Source: Larix sibirica (lineage: Eukaryota; Streptophyta; Pinopsida; Pinales; Pinaceae). From it: a stretch of DNA of 25,225 bases. The stretch is from contig NWUY0300002123.1 in the NCBI GenBank assembly GCA_004151065.3, forward strand, positions 40,356 to 65,580, in the 5' to 3' direction. This document shows, piece after piece, positions 9,826 through 20,088 of this stretch (position 1 is the stretch's first letter; each line of letters begins with the position of its first letter). The notes under the pieces are model-generated. The model did not search any database. It worked only from the letters and a program-made list of their open reading frames with translations, and was not told the DNA's origin. Position numbers and translations under genes: made by a program.

Positions 9826-10990
9826 CTACACAAAGTTTTTTTTCAAATGGAGCACATTACAGGTCTCTGTGAGCAAGTTTTCGACATAGTCAACTAACTT
9901 GTAAGCTCCCCTGTGTAGCACCTTTTGATACTGAAGGGCCCATGCCACATGGGTTTGAATTTTCTAGCCCTGAGTTTTCATGGTCTTGGTCATAAACCAG
10001 ACAAATCAAGTCTCATGAGAAAAAACGAGGATGAACACTTTTATAGTATTAGATTTTGACTCATTTCTTATGAAACTCATTGGTAAGAGAAATGAGTTTT
10101 GTCAAGATGTTGTAAATACATGAGGCATTCTCCTTCAAAAGTAGTGTCAAGGAGGAGTTCAATGGCAAGTTTTAATAAGGGAATCTCACACTCAATCAAT
10201 AGTACTGCCTCAACTCCATATACCAATTGTAAAGGAGTGAAACCAGTGGCAGTCTTCAAATAAGTTCGATATGCCTAAGACCGGAAAATAATGTAACATG
10301 CTAGTTGGATTTGTTCTTATTAATCGTCCTCTACATCATACTTTTCAAAACCTTATTGATTGATTCTACTTGACCATTACAACGAGGGTAGTAAGGTGAA
10401 CAATATTTTTGCCGACGCCCCAACTTGGAAGTGAGTTCTTCCATTGTTTTATTCTGAAAATGAGATCTGTTATCAGTAACGATCTCTTTAGGTACATAAA
10501 ATCTAGCGATGACATGATTGAAGATAAAAGCGGTTGTGGTAGTATTTTCGTTATTGAATGTTGGAATCGCTTCAACCCATTTGGTGAAGTATTCAATAGC
10601 CGCAATGATGTAGTGATTCCCACTAGTGGATGTTGGATTGCGTGTTATAAAATCGACCACCCATTTTTTGAAAGGGTATACAATAACCACGGGGTCTAAT
10701 GGAGCAGGATGCACACACATTTTCTTGGTAAATACGTGACAAGGGATGATATTTCTTGGTTGCATGGATGCAATCTTCAAAGATAGCAGACCGTAAATAT
10801 TTTGCGCGCAAAATTTTCTAGGTTGTGTCCAACCTAGAAATACGACTGCCACATGCTTCAATGTGGCAATCATTCAGAACCTTTTCAACTTATTCATGAA
10901 TTAAACATCATCGAAAGATTAATTTGATTCCTCGATGGTAAAATTATCCCCAATGATGAGGTAATTCCTAGCTTGATGTTGAATGAGACA
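9826..10990 (-). pseudogene. Ty3/gypsy integrase
   Basis: This part inserted the cDNA into host DNA. Seen in order: a zinc-finger region across a frameshift (NDCHIEACGSRISRLDTT, ILRAKYLRSAIFEDCIHATK, then YHPC, where the usual first Cys is Tyr), followed by a 180-codon open frame at 10331-10873. That frame holds all three catalytic residues: D74 in WVVDFI (10652-10654), D134 in IVTDNRSHF (10472-10474) and E170 in NGQVESINKVLK (10364-10366). Exactly 35 residues separate the last two. The C-terminal part continues with TATGFTPLQLVYGVEAVL (10259-10077 frame), LVYDQDHE, and VLHRGAYKLVDY to a stop near 9826. Frameshifts at both ends of the core make it inactive despite the intact triad. Confidence 0.92.
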
Positions 10991-11574
10991 TCATTCATTA
11001 CGAGATAAGTGAGAGGCAAACCTCTGAGTGTATAGATACACCACAGTGTCTACATACCAATGATAAAACAAAGCAATGAGGAACAAGTGTTCATTTGGAA
11101 AAGATTCAACAACTTTAGTTTCCTCAATGTTCCTAAGGATTTCAGACATTAATTCAATAAAAGCCAATGAATTTTTGGATTTTGAATTGGCAAATTCTAC
11201 ATCAAATTGTTGGAATATAACCATCCATTTTGAATATTTTCCCCGATGATGTGTTAGGTAAATATATGTTGCATGGGATTAGTATATGCCAATATGGTGG
11301 TTTTCTAAGAAAGTATGTTATGTCTAAATCATTAGAGAGCATGCATGGCTGCCAAAGTCAACTTTTCGACAAGGGAATAACGATATTTGGGGCCAACAAG
11401 ATCCTTGCTAAGGTAATATATTACATGTTCTTGGAGTGAATCATATATTTAATCCAAAACCATTCCTATGGTTGATTCGACTGGAGCTAGATAAAGCAAA
11501 AAGTATCTGCTATAGTCTAGAGGACTTAGTAATGGGGCCGGCACTAAGGCAGTTTTTAATGCGTCAAATGAACA
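10991..11574 (-). pseudogene. Gypsy RT-linked RNase H and linker
   Basis: The frame reads LKTALVPAPLLSPLDYS near 11520-11560 and STIGMVL near 11490, then KYSKWMVIFQQFDVEF near 11180-11230, which is the tether region before integrase. These are landmarks of the RNase H that directly follows RT in Ty3/gypsy pol. The linker then runs SKNSLAFIELMSEILRN to FPNEHLFLIALFYHWYVDTV with no room for another RNase H, so the second RNase H at 9290-9711 is not simply displaced from this spot. Stops and frameshifts are numerous. Confidence 0.7.
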
Positions 11575-12607
11575 CTAAGCTTGGTCATCCCATAGAAAAG
11601 GCATGTCCCATTTTAAGAGATGCATGAAACCATTCACAATTTCAGAATAATTAACGATGAATCGTCGTAGGAAATTATCTTTCCCTTGTAAGCTTTGAAG
11701 TTGTTTAATTGTATGCGGGGGAGGCAAATGAACCATTGCCTCAACCTTGAAAGGATCAACCATGATTTTGTAGTTGGATATAATGAAACCAAGTAATCTC
11801 CCAATAACCAAACAAAAAATGCACTCATGTGGGTTCAAATGAATGTTGTAGTTTCAACATTGGATAAAGATGGCACAAAGATGTGTTAGAAGATTAGCTC
11901 ATCTCTAAGATTGAACAACTAAGTCATTTAGATAAACCTCTACAATGTGCTTTACATCATAAAAAGCATATGACATGGCCCATTGAAATGTGGATCCATC
12001 ATTTTTAAGACCAAAAGGCATTTTCCTAAGCAAAAGTTCCCTCGAGGTAGATGAAAGCAAGCTTGTGCTTGTCTTTCTTTTTTTATCTATATTTGATTGT
12101 AACTAGAGAATCCATCCACGAAAGAAAAGATTTCACTACTGGCACATTCGTCGATGATTTGATCTATAAAGGAAGTAGGGTAGTTATTTGTTGGACAAGC
12201 TTTGTATAAGTCCCTAAAGTCAATACAAACTCGAATGGTCCCCTGTTTCTTATCAACAAGAAGAAGGTTAGATACGTATTCATTTAAGGGTATGGGGTAA
12301 ATGAAATCAACTTTACATAACTTTTCAACTTTTTGTCTTGATAGTAGCTTCATTCTTGGGATTGACCAGTCATAATGTTTCCGAGTAACCTTAATGTTGT
12401 TGTAGCCCTTAATCCCATGTTCAACAATGCTAGGATCAATATCAGGCATTTATTCACATGACCAAGCAAACACATCGTGAAACTCTTTAAAAAATCACTA
12501 TATAGAATGATTTCCTTAGGAGAATAATCCATGCCAACATTGATGATTTCCACAATGCCCACGTTACACAAGATATCGATGGGAATGGTTTTCAAGATAT
12601 TTTCCAT
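11575..12607 (-). pseudogene. Ty3/gypsy reverse transcriptase
   Basis: Segments in order from 12607 leftward: DYSPKEIILYSDFLKSF; MPDIDPSIVEHGIKGYN (open frame 12449-12087), VEKLCKVDFIYPIPLNEYVS, TIRVCIDFRDLYKACPTNNY, and FSFVDGFSSYNQI with the first catalytic Asp. A stop follows. The YxDD box reads Y-L-N-D at 11923-11934, so one catalytic Asp is Asn, a G-to-A type change. The connection region is an open frame at 11838-11575: NPHECIFCLVIGRLLGFIIS, KVEAMVHLPPPHTIKQLQSL, FLRRFIVNYSEIVNGFMHLL. Order and spacing are standard for plant gypsy pol. It is inactive through the YLND change and several frameshifts. Confidence 0.92.
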
Positions 12608-13401
12608 GCTACCCTATGTATACACATTATGTGTAAGGATGGGGAATCGGTACCATTCGTGATCGTCGAAATAAATGAGTCCTTTTGGGCCGACCTCTAT
12701 TTTCTCTAACTTGGGAATAAAATATGATATATGGTGCATATCAACCAAGTTTTTTAGAGGTGTTCACGACCTCAATGATATATTAATTTGAAGGTAAAAC
12801 ATTATCCAATAAGTCATTAGAGCTAGGATGGATGATTACCCATATGGCTGAAGTAAACTAATAGTACTCCTCCCAAGGGTGAATATTTTGATCAGGGTCT
12901 ATTGAGGCCATTTGGATGGCTTGGTAAGATATTTCTACAACAAACAAATGTAAACTTGGCTCCAAGTAACCGATCTTTGAAGGACTCGGCACTAACCATT
13001 GGTCCTTTCCCACAAATGAACATTTCGAGTGGGTTATGCGCAAAGGCACAAAGTTGTTGACTAGAATTGGTGATGTAAAAAAAATCGTAGGGATATAGGT
13101 AATGAATTTTATTGTGTATAGTGGAGCAACTTTTATGGAAGGAACCAATGGAGGGAGGGAAAAAGTTCCCATGAGAGATTTATATTTAAAAATCCCAATG
13201 CTAATGTCTTGAACAACCTTTTTTGCATCCTCAATGAAAGGAACATTTGAGTGGATGTGGGCACTTGTATCAAGCATGAAAAAGACTAACTGGTCAATTG
13301 TAACAATTTTTCCTAGACGAGGAAATCAAATAACTTAAAAACCAAAGATACAACCACTGTCATAATATGTATCCAACATCGACCCAATAGAAGATTATAA
13401 T
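12608..13401 (-). pseudogene. Gypsy protease-RT linker region
   Basis: An open frame at 13277-12858 (139 codons) lies between the protease and RT segments on the same strand. It has no catalytic motif. Phrases such as HSNVPFIEDAKKVVQDISIG and QNIHPWEEYY resemble the spacer that separates protease from RT in this group of plant gypsy elements. It is assigned by position and continuity with its neighbours rather than by its own signature. Confidence 0.6.
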
Positions 13402-13638
13402 CTATGCAAGCATCCACAACCTCGACTTCAATTGTGACTGTCTCCCCCCCCAACTCAATTGGGTGGGCATTATGACTCCATGAGGCTGGAAATAATGACC
13501 ATCAAAATCTTCCAACACAATGCTTGATGGGACTAATGCAAGAGACTCAATAACGTTCCAATAGGACAATGACATGACACATGCTGAGGCACCTTCATCC
13601 ACGATGCTTCGAAAAATATTTTTTCCATGCGATGACAC
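13402..13638 (-). pseudogene. Gypsy aspartic protease
   Basis: The frame reads GKNIFRSIVDEGASACVMSL followed by VIESLALVPSSIVLEDFDGH and YFQPHGVIMPTQL. The IVDEGAS box is the active-site region of retrotransposon aspartic proteases (usual form VDxGAS/VDxGSS), with the catalytic Asp still present. The strand of beta-type residues after it fits the fold. The protease would have cut the Gag-Pol polyprotein. It sits between gag and RT as expected. The short G-rich tail WGGRQSQLKS looks frameshifted. Confidence 0.78.
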
Positions 13639-14560
13639 TTTGATTTGAAATGTGATTTAATGAGAAAGTCGAGACTTGGCATGGTCAAGATCAAATGTGA
13701 TCAAAGTAGCATTGAATGGATCAAATACGCCAATTGCAGACAACTATGCCTTTCTTGCCATTAGGCAGCTTTGAAGGACCTCCAATGCAAACACATCACA
13801 AGGTGCTTGAGTTAAATATTCAACAACATTGTAGTTTGAGCATATTGGGCAATGAGGTTATGAGTGGTCCTTCATAAAATTCCCTTGGAAGAATGAGACA
13901 TGATGTGAATAGATGAATTTTATTTAGTGATAGAGTCATTGGCCTGGGAAGTAGATGGATATGAATCAATAGATCTAGTAGTAGGAGCAATGTTGTCATG
14001 AGCTCTAGTTTGGATATGAATCCCATGTTCACACATGAAAAAAATGGCATTTGTGACATTACCCCTAGGTAGAGGATTCCACTGATAACCTCCTAACGAA
14101 GGTGAGGAGTTAGTTGAAACCATTTGTAGTTGCTATCGAGGAAAAGTTTGAGTTAAGACAATGGGTTGTTGTTGAGCTCCCCGCTAGGACATGTACCAAT
14201 GAATCTCTTCCATCTGAGGACATTGGTGAGTAAGATGATCGCTTGTACAAATTTTGTAAGGGAAATTAAACTTCCTTGTATTTCGATTGCCCCTAGTGGA
14301 AGGAGTAGGTCTTTTAGTAGCTCCTTGCTCAGGATTGGAATGCTCCTTTTTCTTGGCCTTCTCTTCTTTCCCTTTTGGTTTGTGGACTAGATTGTGAGGA
14401 CACTGAAAGTTTGGGTAGGAGTTGAGGCGTGTTGCAATGGTTTCCCAACCATGGGTTGATCTTGTTGAATGAACATGTATTCCATTTGCTAGGTTATTTG
14501 ATTAATCATAATATGTGAAACATAATCAATCACGCCATCAACATGTGGTCCTGATGGTGG
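13639..14560 (-). pseudogene. Gypsy gag C-terminal / pre-protease region
   Basis: Pieces on the minus strand in several frames include CPICSNYNVVEYLTQAPCDV and FALEVLQSCLMARKA just before the protease, and an open frame at 14123-13920 with no recognised motif. The position corresponds to the segment joining gag to protease. A convincing CCHC zinc knuckle was not found, although a Cys pair is present near 13830-13850. No other gene is visible here. Confidence 0.5.
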
Positions 14561-15191
14561 CTTGGCTAGATCCATCACAGGTCAAGCGATATGATGGATA
14601 AGCTCATAAAGTGTACCAAATTGAGATAAGATTAAGTCCATTTGATGAGCACTCTTAATGAGTTATTCTTTAGTAAGCGCTCCTGACATAGCCACGTCTT
14701 TGGAAAGACTAGGCAACAAAGATTTTACAAACCAGTCAGCTAGGAAGTTATTGGGGATGTAAGCTTTGATGAGTCGATGACATCACAATTCATGAATATA
14801 ATTAAAAATGTGAGTAGCAATGGTTTGTCGAAGTGATGTAAAAAATTATGTTTTGGTCTCATAGAGGATAAGTAACTAAAATGTGTAGGAAAGACCATGA
14901 CCAAAGATGAGAAATATGTAAAAGTATTGTGAGTAAACTCAATGCACCATTTAACAACTCTACTTGTGAAGGTCCGTTAAATAGTCGTAAATGAATGCTA
15001 TCAGTAACATAGGAGTTGGGAGAACATCTTATATGGAAAGTCATCACGTGTGTAGAAGGAGCCTCTATTGGTCGACCATCAAACTTGGGTACGTCAGATA
15101 GGAGTTTCGTCGGAATTGCATGTTGTCCATTTAGATGTAAAATATGACCATTGGTTAGTCGGGATAAGTCCAATAAGTTCAATGTGTCCAA
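14561..15191 (-). pseudogene. Gypsy gag core (capsid-like)
   Basis: Structural protein of the retrotransposon particle. The open frame 15191-14859 carries DVPKFDGRPIEAPSTHVMTF and YVTDSIHLRLFNGPSQVELL, matching the retrotransposon gag pattern (KFDG...H...F...LR..LF...L.G.A..WY). After frameshifts it continues LIKAYIPNNFLADWFVKSLL, SKDVAMSGALTKE and MDLILSQFGTLYELIHHIA, which are the helical end of the same domain. At least one stop replaces a Gln (KE-stop-LIK at the place of EQLIK). The usual tryptophan/tyrosine after LTGAA is lost to a frameshift. Confidence 0.8.
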
Positions 15192-16094
15192 AAAAGGTGA
15201 TCACATTAGAGTGGATGCAATAGTATTTATGACGGGTGGATCTTGATTTCCACAAAAGAAAGGGTTCTATCCTTGAAATATATTGGTATTCCAAGAAGTA
15301 GTGTTTCCCCGGGAAAATTAGCCCCATAAGGTGGAGTGTTGCCCCAAGTAGGAGGTGTTCCCCAAAGAGGATGATTGATCCTAAGAAAAAATCCACTCCA
15401 TCGCAGAGTGATGTTAACAGGTGGATTGATGCCCCCTCACACATTACCACTTATAGGAGCAGGATCTCCCTTAGGCATTTTTATGCTTGATGGTGTAGGA
15501 TTAACCCTTGGAACATTACCACAAAAGGTGAAGATAATTCCATGGAACATTGTTTCTCCAAGGTGAAGAGTTTATGTTGGGAAAATTAACGTTCCATGAT
15601 GTAGAGTTATCCCCAGAAACAAGACCATGCCAAAAATTAGGAATGCCTTGAAGAGGATTAAAACCCCCTGGGATATTGATAGTGTTGGATGGAACAACCC
15701 AACCATAAGGAAAGCCCATGTTTGGTAAAGTTGATTCATCGATAGGGATACTTGATGCTAATTCTAACCCACTTCTAATATTAGGATCCGAGAAGTTAGT
15801 TATAGGAACAAAAGTGTTTGTGGTGGTTGCATGAGTGATAGGGAAACTCTGTGGAGGAACTAGCATGCTTTCCATTGACATTCCATAAGGATGGGTACCC
15901 AGATGATGAGGTGTACTAGTAGCTGACAGAGCTCCACCAAACTGTAGTATAGAGGAAGCACTGCTGCCCCTTGTAGCCACATGAGGAATGGTGAAACTAG
16001 ATCCTTGAACATTTGATGATGTAGTAGGACTGGACATGTTATGATGCAAATCGTAAATAAAGGACAACAAATTGATAAGTGGTGAGTAACCCAC
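15192..16094 (-). pseudogene. Gypsy gag N-terminal Pro/Asn/Gly/Trp-rich region
   Basis: The open frame 16094-15516 (192 codons) starts MGYSPLINLLSFIYDLHHN, turns Ser/Thr-rich (SSPTTSSNVQGSSFT), then becomes Asn/Pro/Gly/Trp-rich (FNPLQGIPNFWHGLVSGDN, NINSSPWRNNVPWN). The theme continues in other frames with WGTPPTWGNTPPYGANFPGE near 15300-15370. The recurring N-x-P-W/G units look like a low-complexity, repeat-built, disordered leader to the gag core. It is assigned to gag by strand and continuity; the true start may lie upstream of 16094, since the frame is readable beyond it. Confidence 0.6.
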
Positions 16095-18095
16095 TACTAG
16101 TACAACTTGACCATGATGATTTGTTAAAGGAGGATTAATGTTGGCAAGTGTTTAATTAGTCTCGATATTTGGTGGACCAAAAGATTCAATTATGTTCAAA
16201 GGAACCTGAACAAATTTGTAATGTGAAGGGGCTTGATCAGAGACTAAGAAATAAGTACTTTCTCCAATAAGACTACCGAGAGCTATAAATGTTTTGTCTT
16301 ATAAATCGATGTGAATAGTGTCAGGTGAGTGTAAGCATCTCTGCAAAGTAGGAGACAATCAATTTCTGGTGACTCTCCTCTCTACCACCTTAAACGTTGG
16401 ATTGGTTGGTCAAACACCTTAAAATGTTTTAAGGTTTTATATAATAAAAAATGAAAGAAAAACTCAAACAATCAATACTGAGGCCAACTAGACACAATGC
16501 ATCACAAAGCACATGACTACAAAAAGATATCCAAGTCACAAAAAGCAAACTACTCTTTCGAAAATTGGAGTAGGGTGTTTAATGCGGCCATTGTCTAATT
16601 AGTGAAGAGATGGGAAAAGAGGGCCTTTCAAAAAATAATTCCTAGGGGATACAAAATCCCAGTAATCAATCAACAATGTTGTGAATGAAACAATTACAAT
16701 AATCATCACACAACAATCATCCAAGGTGCAAGTACTCGCCTTCAATGAATACCCTTCAAAGTAGTCAAGGCGGATCTTAAACATTTGTCCTAGGTGCCGC
16801 AAGGATTTCCCACTTGTAGTCACCCATGTGACATCCTCATAATAAAAACTAAGGTTACCACTTCATAATCGAAGTCTAGGGGGAATAGACATGAGTTAAT
16901 ATTAGGCATATGGGTAGGGAATGAAAAAATTATATCCTTGACCCAAAGCTTTAGAGAAAGTTGGTGTCACCTCGAGGACTTGCCACTTCAATCCAAAACC
17001 CCGTACACATGTTAATCCCACTAAGCAAGTGGGGAGGGGATATTTGGACCACTTTCCTAGCTTGATCGTAGTGTTGGATACATGTGTTAGTTGTGCTTTC
17101 CCGACAAACGATTTTTTCCAATAATGGGATTTTCTCTCTCCAATTATTTTCCTAGTTTCATGTTTGGTGTCCTTAGAGATGTTTAGTCTCCAACACTAAA
17201 CCAAGGCCCTGTAGCTTGATCCATGATGTGTTTGATATAAACAAATTCTGATTGATTTTAATTTGAGCATTCATTTTAATGTTTGTTGCTTAACTCAAAG
17301 TTATGGTGTGAAACTCGTTGATGATGTTATTGACTCAAAGTGATGAGCCAAAGAATGCAAGATGCCAAAATCAAGTTTTTTCCTTTTTACGAACACCTTT
17401 TCATCTTAAAGAGAGAAAAGAGGTTCCTTTCTTCATTCACACCAATGCAATAGCGGGAAAACTATGAAATACTCGATGCAAACAAAGTCTAATGCTTGAT
17501 AAATAAGACTTTTTAGCATGCAATCATTGTAACTTTTGCGTTTCTTTTGATGAAAACAATATAAGTACAACGAGACAAAAATTTCTTTGAAATCTTTTTG
17601 AAATGAAAAAACATTTTGTTATACTTTTTAAATCCAACAAAATATTTGTGGTCGATAAAGAACAATTTACAAGAAATAACACAATCACTGCAATGCTTAT
17701 ATTTTCTTTTGATAATAACATCAAAGACCATAAGGGAGGTAGGAGAGGGAGGGATCCTTTTGGAACCTAGAGGAAATACATAATTAAATTTTGCACGTGG
17801 GTTAGGGAGAGTTACTAACAATAAAGTATAACGTTATGCTCTTTATTTGGGTTTGGAACATGTAGTTTCTCATGGAATATATCCTATTGTTGTAATAGGG
17901 GTTAGTCTCTTGACATTTCTCAAGCCAGGAAACGACAAGTTATCAAAGATAAAATTGCAAGTAGACTCCAAAAGTGCATCAATAAGATTTTTATCCAGAT
18001 TCCGGATGTTTGGATTATACATGTGAAAAGAGAAAATAACAGTTGTGTAGATATGCATTTGTTAACATAATATGTAGATATGGATTGTTAATACA
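16095..18095. other. Unassigned; probable gypsy leader at left end
   Basis: The first part (to about 17060) would be the 5' non-coding leader of the minus-strand gypsy relic. No convincing primer-binding site or LTR copy was found. The rest is AT-rich with short open stretches but no recognisable motif. Nothing else could be named. Confidence 0.4.
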
Positions 18096-18488
18096 ATGCT
18101 TGTTAACATAATGTGCATTTGTTTTTGGATACAATGTCAATATAACACTCCTAAGCGTCCATATTACTCCACCCCATTCACAATCAATGCACTTCTCCAT
18201 CACTACAAGGATCAATGTCCTGCTATACACATGTCATTTATGATGAAGGACAACATTTTCATTGCCATCACATGGACTCTTATAGGCTCTTCGAGTGATG
18301 AAGCTTTTCGAATAAGATTTCATGGTGCAGAAGTTAAGATTTGTTTTTCAAGGGGAAAAAACAATTGTGTTGGTGGATTTGGAACGGTTATACAGTTTGT
18401 AGTGGTGAATGTGGCTACCATTCCCTCTTCCTTGAGGGAGTGGCTCTTAGATGTTATTCTTGGTGGGTATGGTGCAGGTGATTTCTAG
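18096..18488 (+). other. Unidentified 130-codon open stretch
   Basis: An open frame on the plus strand (contains FRIRFHGAEVKICFSRGKNN). No family was recognised. It lies 5' of the broken coiled-coil ORF on the same strand and could be part of the same ancient transcript of the surrounding LTR insertion, or chance. Low confidence. Confidence 0.2.
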
Positions 18489-18733
18489 AGGAAACCTCTA
18501 ATATCAGGTGAGAGGAGAACAGGGTCTTTGTTGTTCTCAGACGTTACAGTGTAGGAAATATATGGGTGGATGGAGGTGTATCTTCAATAGACATTATTTT
18601 TTAGCAGTCTTGGAATTTGAGTTGTGTTTTATACTTGCAAGAGAAGGTAAATAATTTTTACCTTATGGTAACTTTCTTCATAAATTGGGATCTGGGTTCC
18701 TTACTACGCTCTTCTCCTTTCAAGAGAGCCGAG

Positions 18734-19165
18734 ATGGAGTAGGTTGAAATTTTTTAGGATATGTTAGAGGAAATTAAGGATGCAAGAGCGGATATTTGTG
18801 ACAACTGAGCAAGTGTTTGCTTGATGAATTTGCAATTACAAGGGGTTCTAGAAGCAAATATATAGAATTTTTCCTAGACGCACAGCCTTAGTTATCATAT
18901 GGATGATGTGGAAGGAAGTATGAGAGTCCATGAAGCTCAATTAGTAGGTCTGGAACACCGTCAAGATGATTTAGAAGGAAACTTCCAGGCTTGGGTGGCC
19001 CATGTGGATCAAATTTTGGTTAGTATTGATCATTATGAGGAAATGCTGAAAGATAAATATTCCAGGTTGACATAGTTGATTGGTAGCAAGGGCAAGGAGG
19101 AAACCACTGTTCAACAGACTAACCGTGATGCTGTTAATATCTCCATATTAGAGGAGCAAACATGA
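18734..19165 (+). pseudogene. Coiled-coil-like ORF broken only by stop substitutions
   Basis: From ATG 18734 a single frame runs to TGA at 19163 without indels, interrupted by stops at 18740, 18755, 18863, 18875 and 19073 (all TAG) and 18806 (TGA). Each TAG can be explained as CAG (Gln) with one C-to-T change. Between stops the protein is Glu/Asp/Leu-rich and probably helical: DMLEEIKDARADICDN, VEGSMRVHEAQLVGLEHRQD, VDQILVSIDHYEEMLKDKYS. A heptad-like Leu/Ile pattern suggests a coiled coil. No family was recognised. It may be a gag-like or accessory ORF of the LTR insertion, which shares its strand. Frame conservation says it was once a real gene. Confidence 0.55.
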
Positions 19166-20088
19166 ACATAGGAAGGAAATACTAATTAAAACCAAGTCAT
19201 GGATAGTGGATTTAGTTCCACTTAGTTCCTTTACTTTTCTCAGTTTAATCTAGTTTTATATGCGTGTTTTTTGCCAACTTTTACTAGGACTGTATGTTAA
19301 ATTATATAGTACTATAGTAGTTGAAACCAATCCGCAAGTAGAATCAAGATTTTGGAACTGGACTTGTGTTTATAGTCAAAATTTTGTAATGGATATCTTT
19401 GAAACTCGTTATTTTTTAATGTTGATTTTAGTTAATCTTCATAAAATATCTTGGGATAAAATAAGTAAATTTATCTTTCTTAAACTACTAAATCGCAAAA
19501 CACAAAAAGGTGTGTGGATTTCAAGCAAGGCCTTTTAAATTTCTTGAAGACATGCGATTCACAAATGAAAGGTGTAAGTTGTGCATGTGATTAACAACAA
19601 AAGGTCTTGTAAAAAGCAAACTACTTGATGCATTCACTCAAAAAAGGCTTGAAGAGATGTTCACTTTTCTTCTCGATACACTAACTGATATTTGATTTTT
19701 TCTTGGTAAACACAACATGAAATGAATAACATAGATTCATCAACTACTCCTAATTATCCGAGCAAAACACAACCAAGAAGATAAAAAGACAACAAAAATT
19801 GAAAAAACAAGCTAAAACTGACTCTTTTCACTAATGGTCACTACTGTTGGCTGAAGAAGGAAACCAAAATGGCCTAGTCACTACTTTAGGATCGAAAAGT
19901 TATACTGGTCCCTATTGTTGGTCAAAAAGGCATTGCTAGGTGGTTCAAGAGAGAAAACAAAAGGATTTAAATGCTAAGAAAAATTGCTCAGATCTGTCCC
20001 AAAATTGCTCAGATCTGTCCCAAAGTTTCCCAAAATAACCTAATTTAAATAAATTTCAAACAACTTTCCCTAGTATGGTCAACGATTT
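19166..20088. other. Unassigned, before the right LTR
   Basis: No recognisable coding motif. A 92-codon open stretch at 19260-19538 (+) has no motif. A short perfect tandem duplication lies at 19980-20021. For a plus-strand LTR element a purine-rich tract would be expected just before 20089; none is obvious there. Confidence 0.4.
19980..20021. repeat. Perfect 21-bp tandem duplication
   Basis: Two identical head-to-tail 21-bp units, the core being TTGCTCAGATCTGTCCC. Exact identity in a strongly mutated region points to a recent slippage event. Confidence 0.9.

Larger units (their letters stand above)
9290..16400 (-). mobile_element. Ty3/gypsy retrotransposon relic (gag-pol)
   Basis: On the minus strand, reading from right to left: gag (Pro/Asn/Trp-rich N-terminal region, then core), aspartic protease, reverse transcriptase, RNase H, integrase, and a second RNase H after the integrase. 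RT before integrase defines Ty3/gypsy order. The coding sequence is continuous in homology but broken into many short frames. RT and the second RNase H have lost catalytic Asp residues. Neither LTRs, primer site nor polypurine tract of its own could be located, so the ends given are those of recognisable coding sequence plus a short leader. It lies antisense inside the larger LTR-flanked insertion. Confidence 0.87.

Noticed and set aside
10409-10699. 96-codon plus-strand open stretch
   Set aside because: Exact antisense shadow of the integrase core, which has clear catalytic motifs.
9290-18000. LTRs belonging specifically to the minus-strand gypsy relic
   Set aside because: By-eye comparison of the flanks (about 7600-9290 against 16400-18000) gave no shared block; not annotated.
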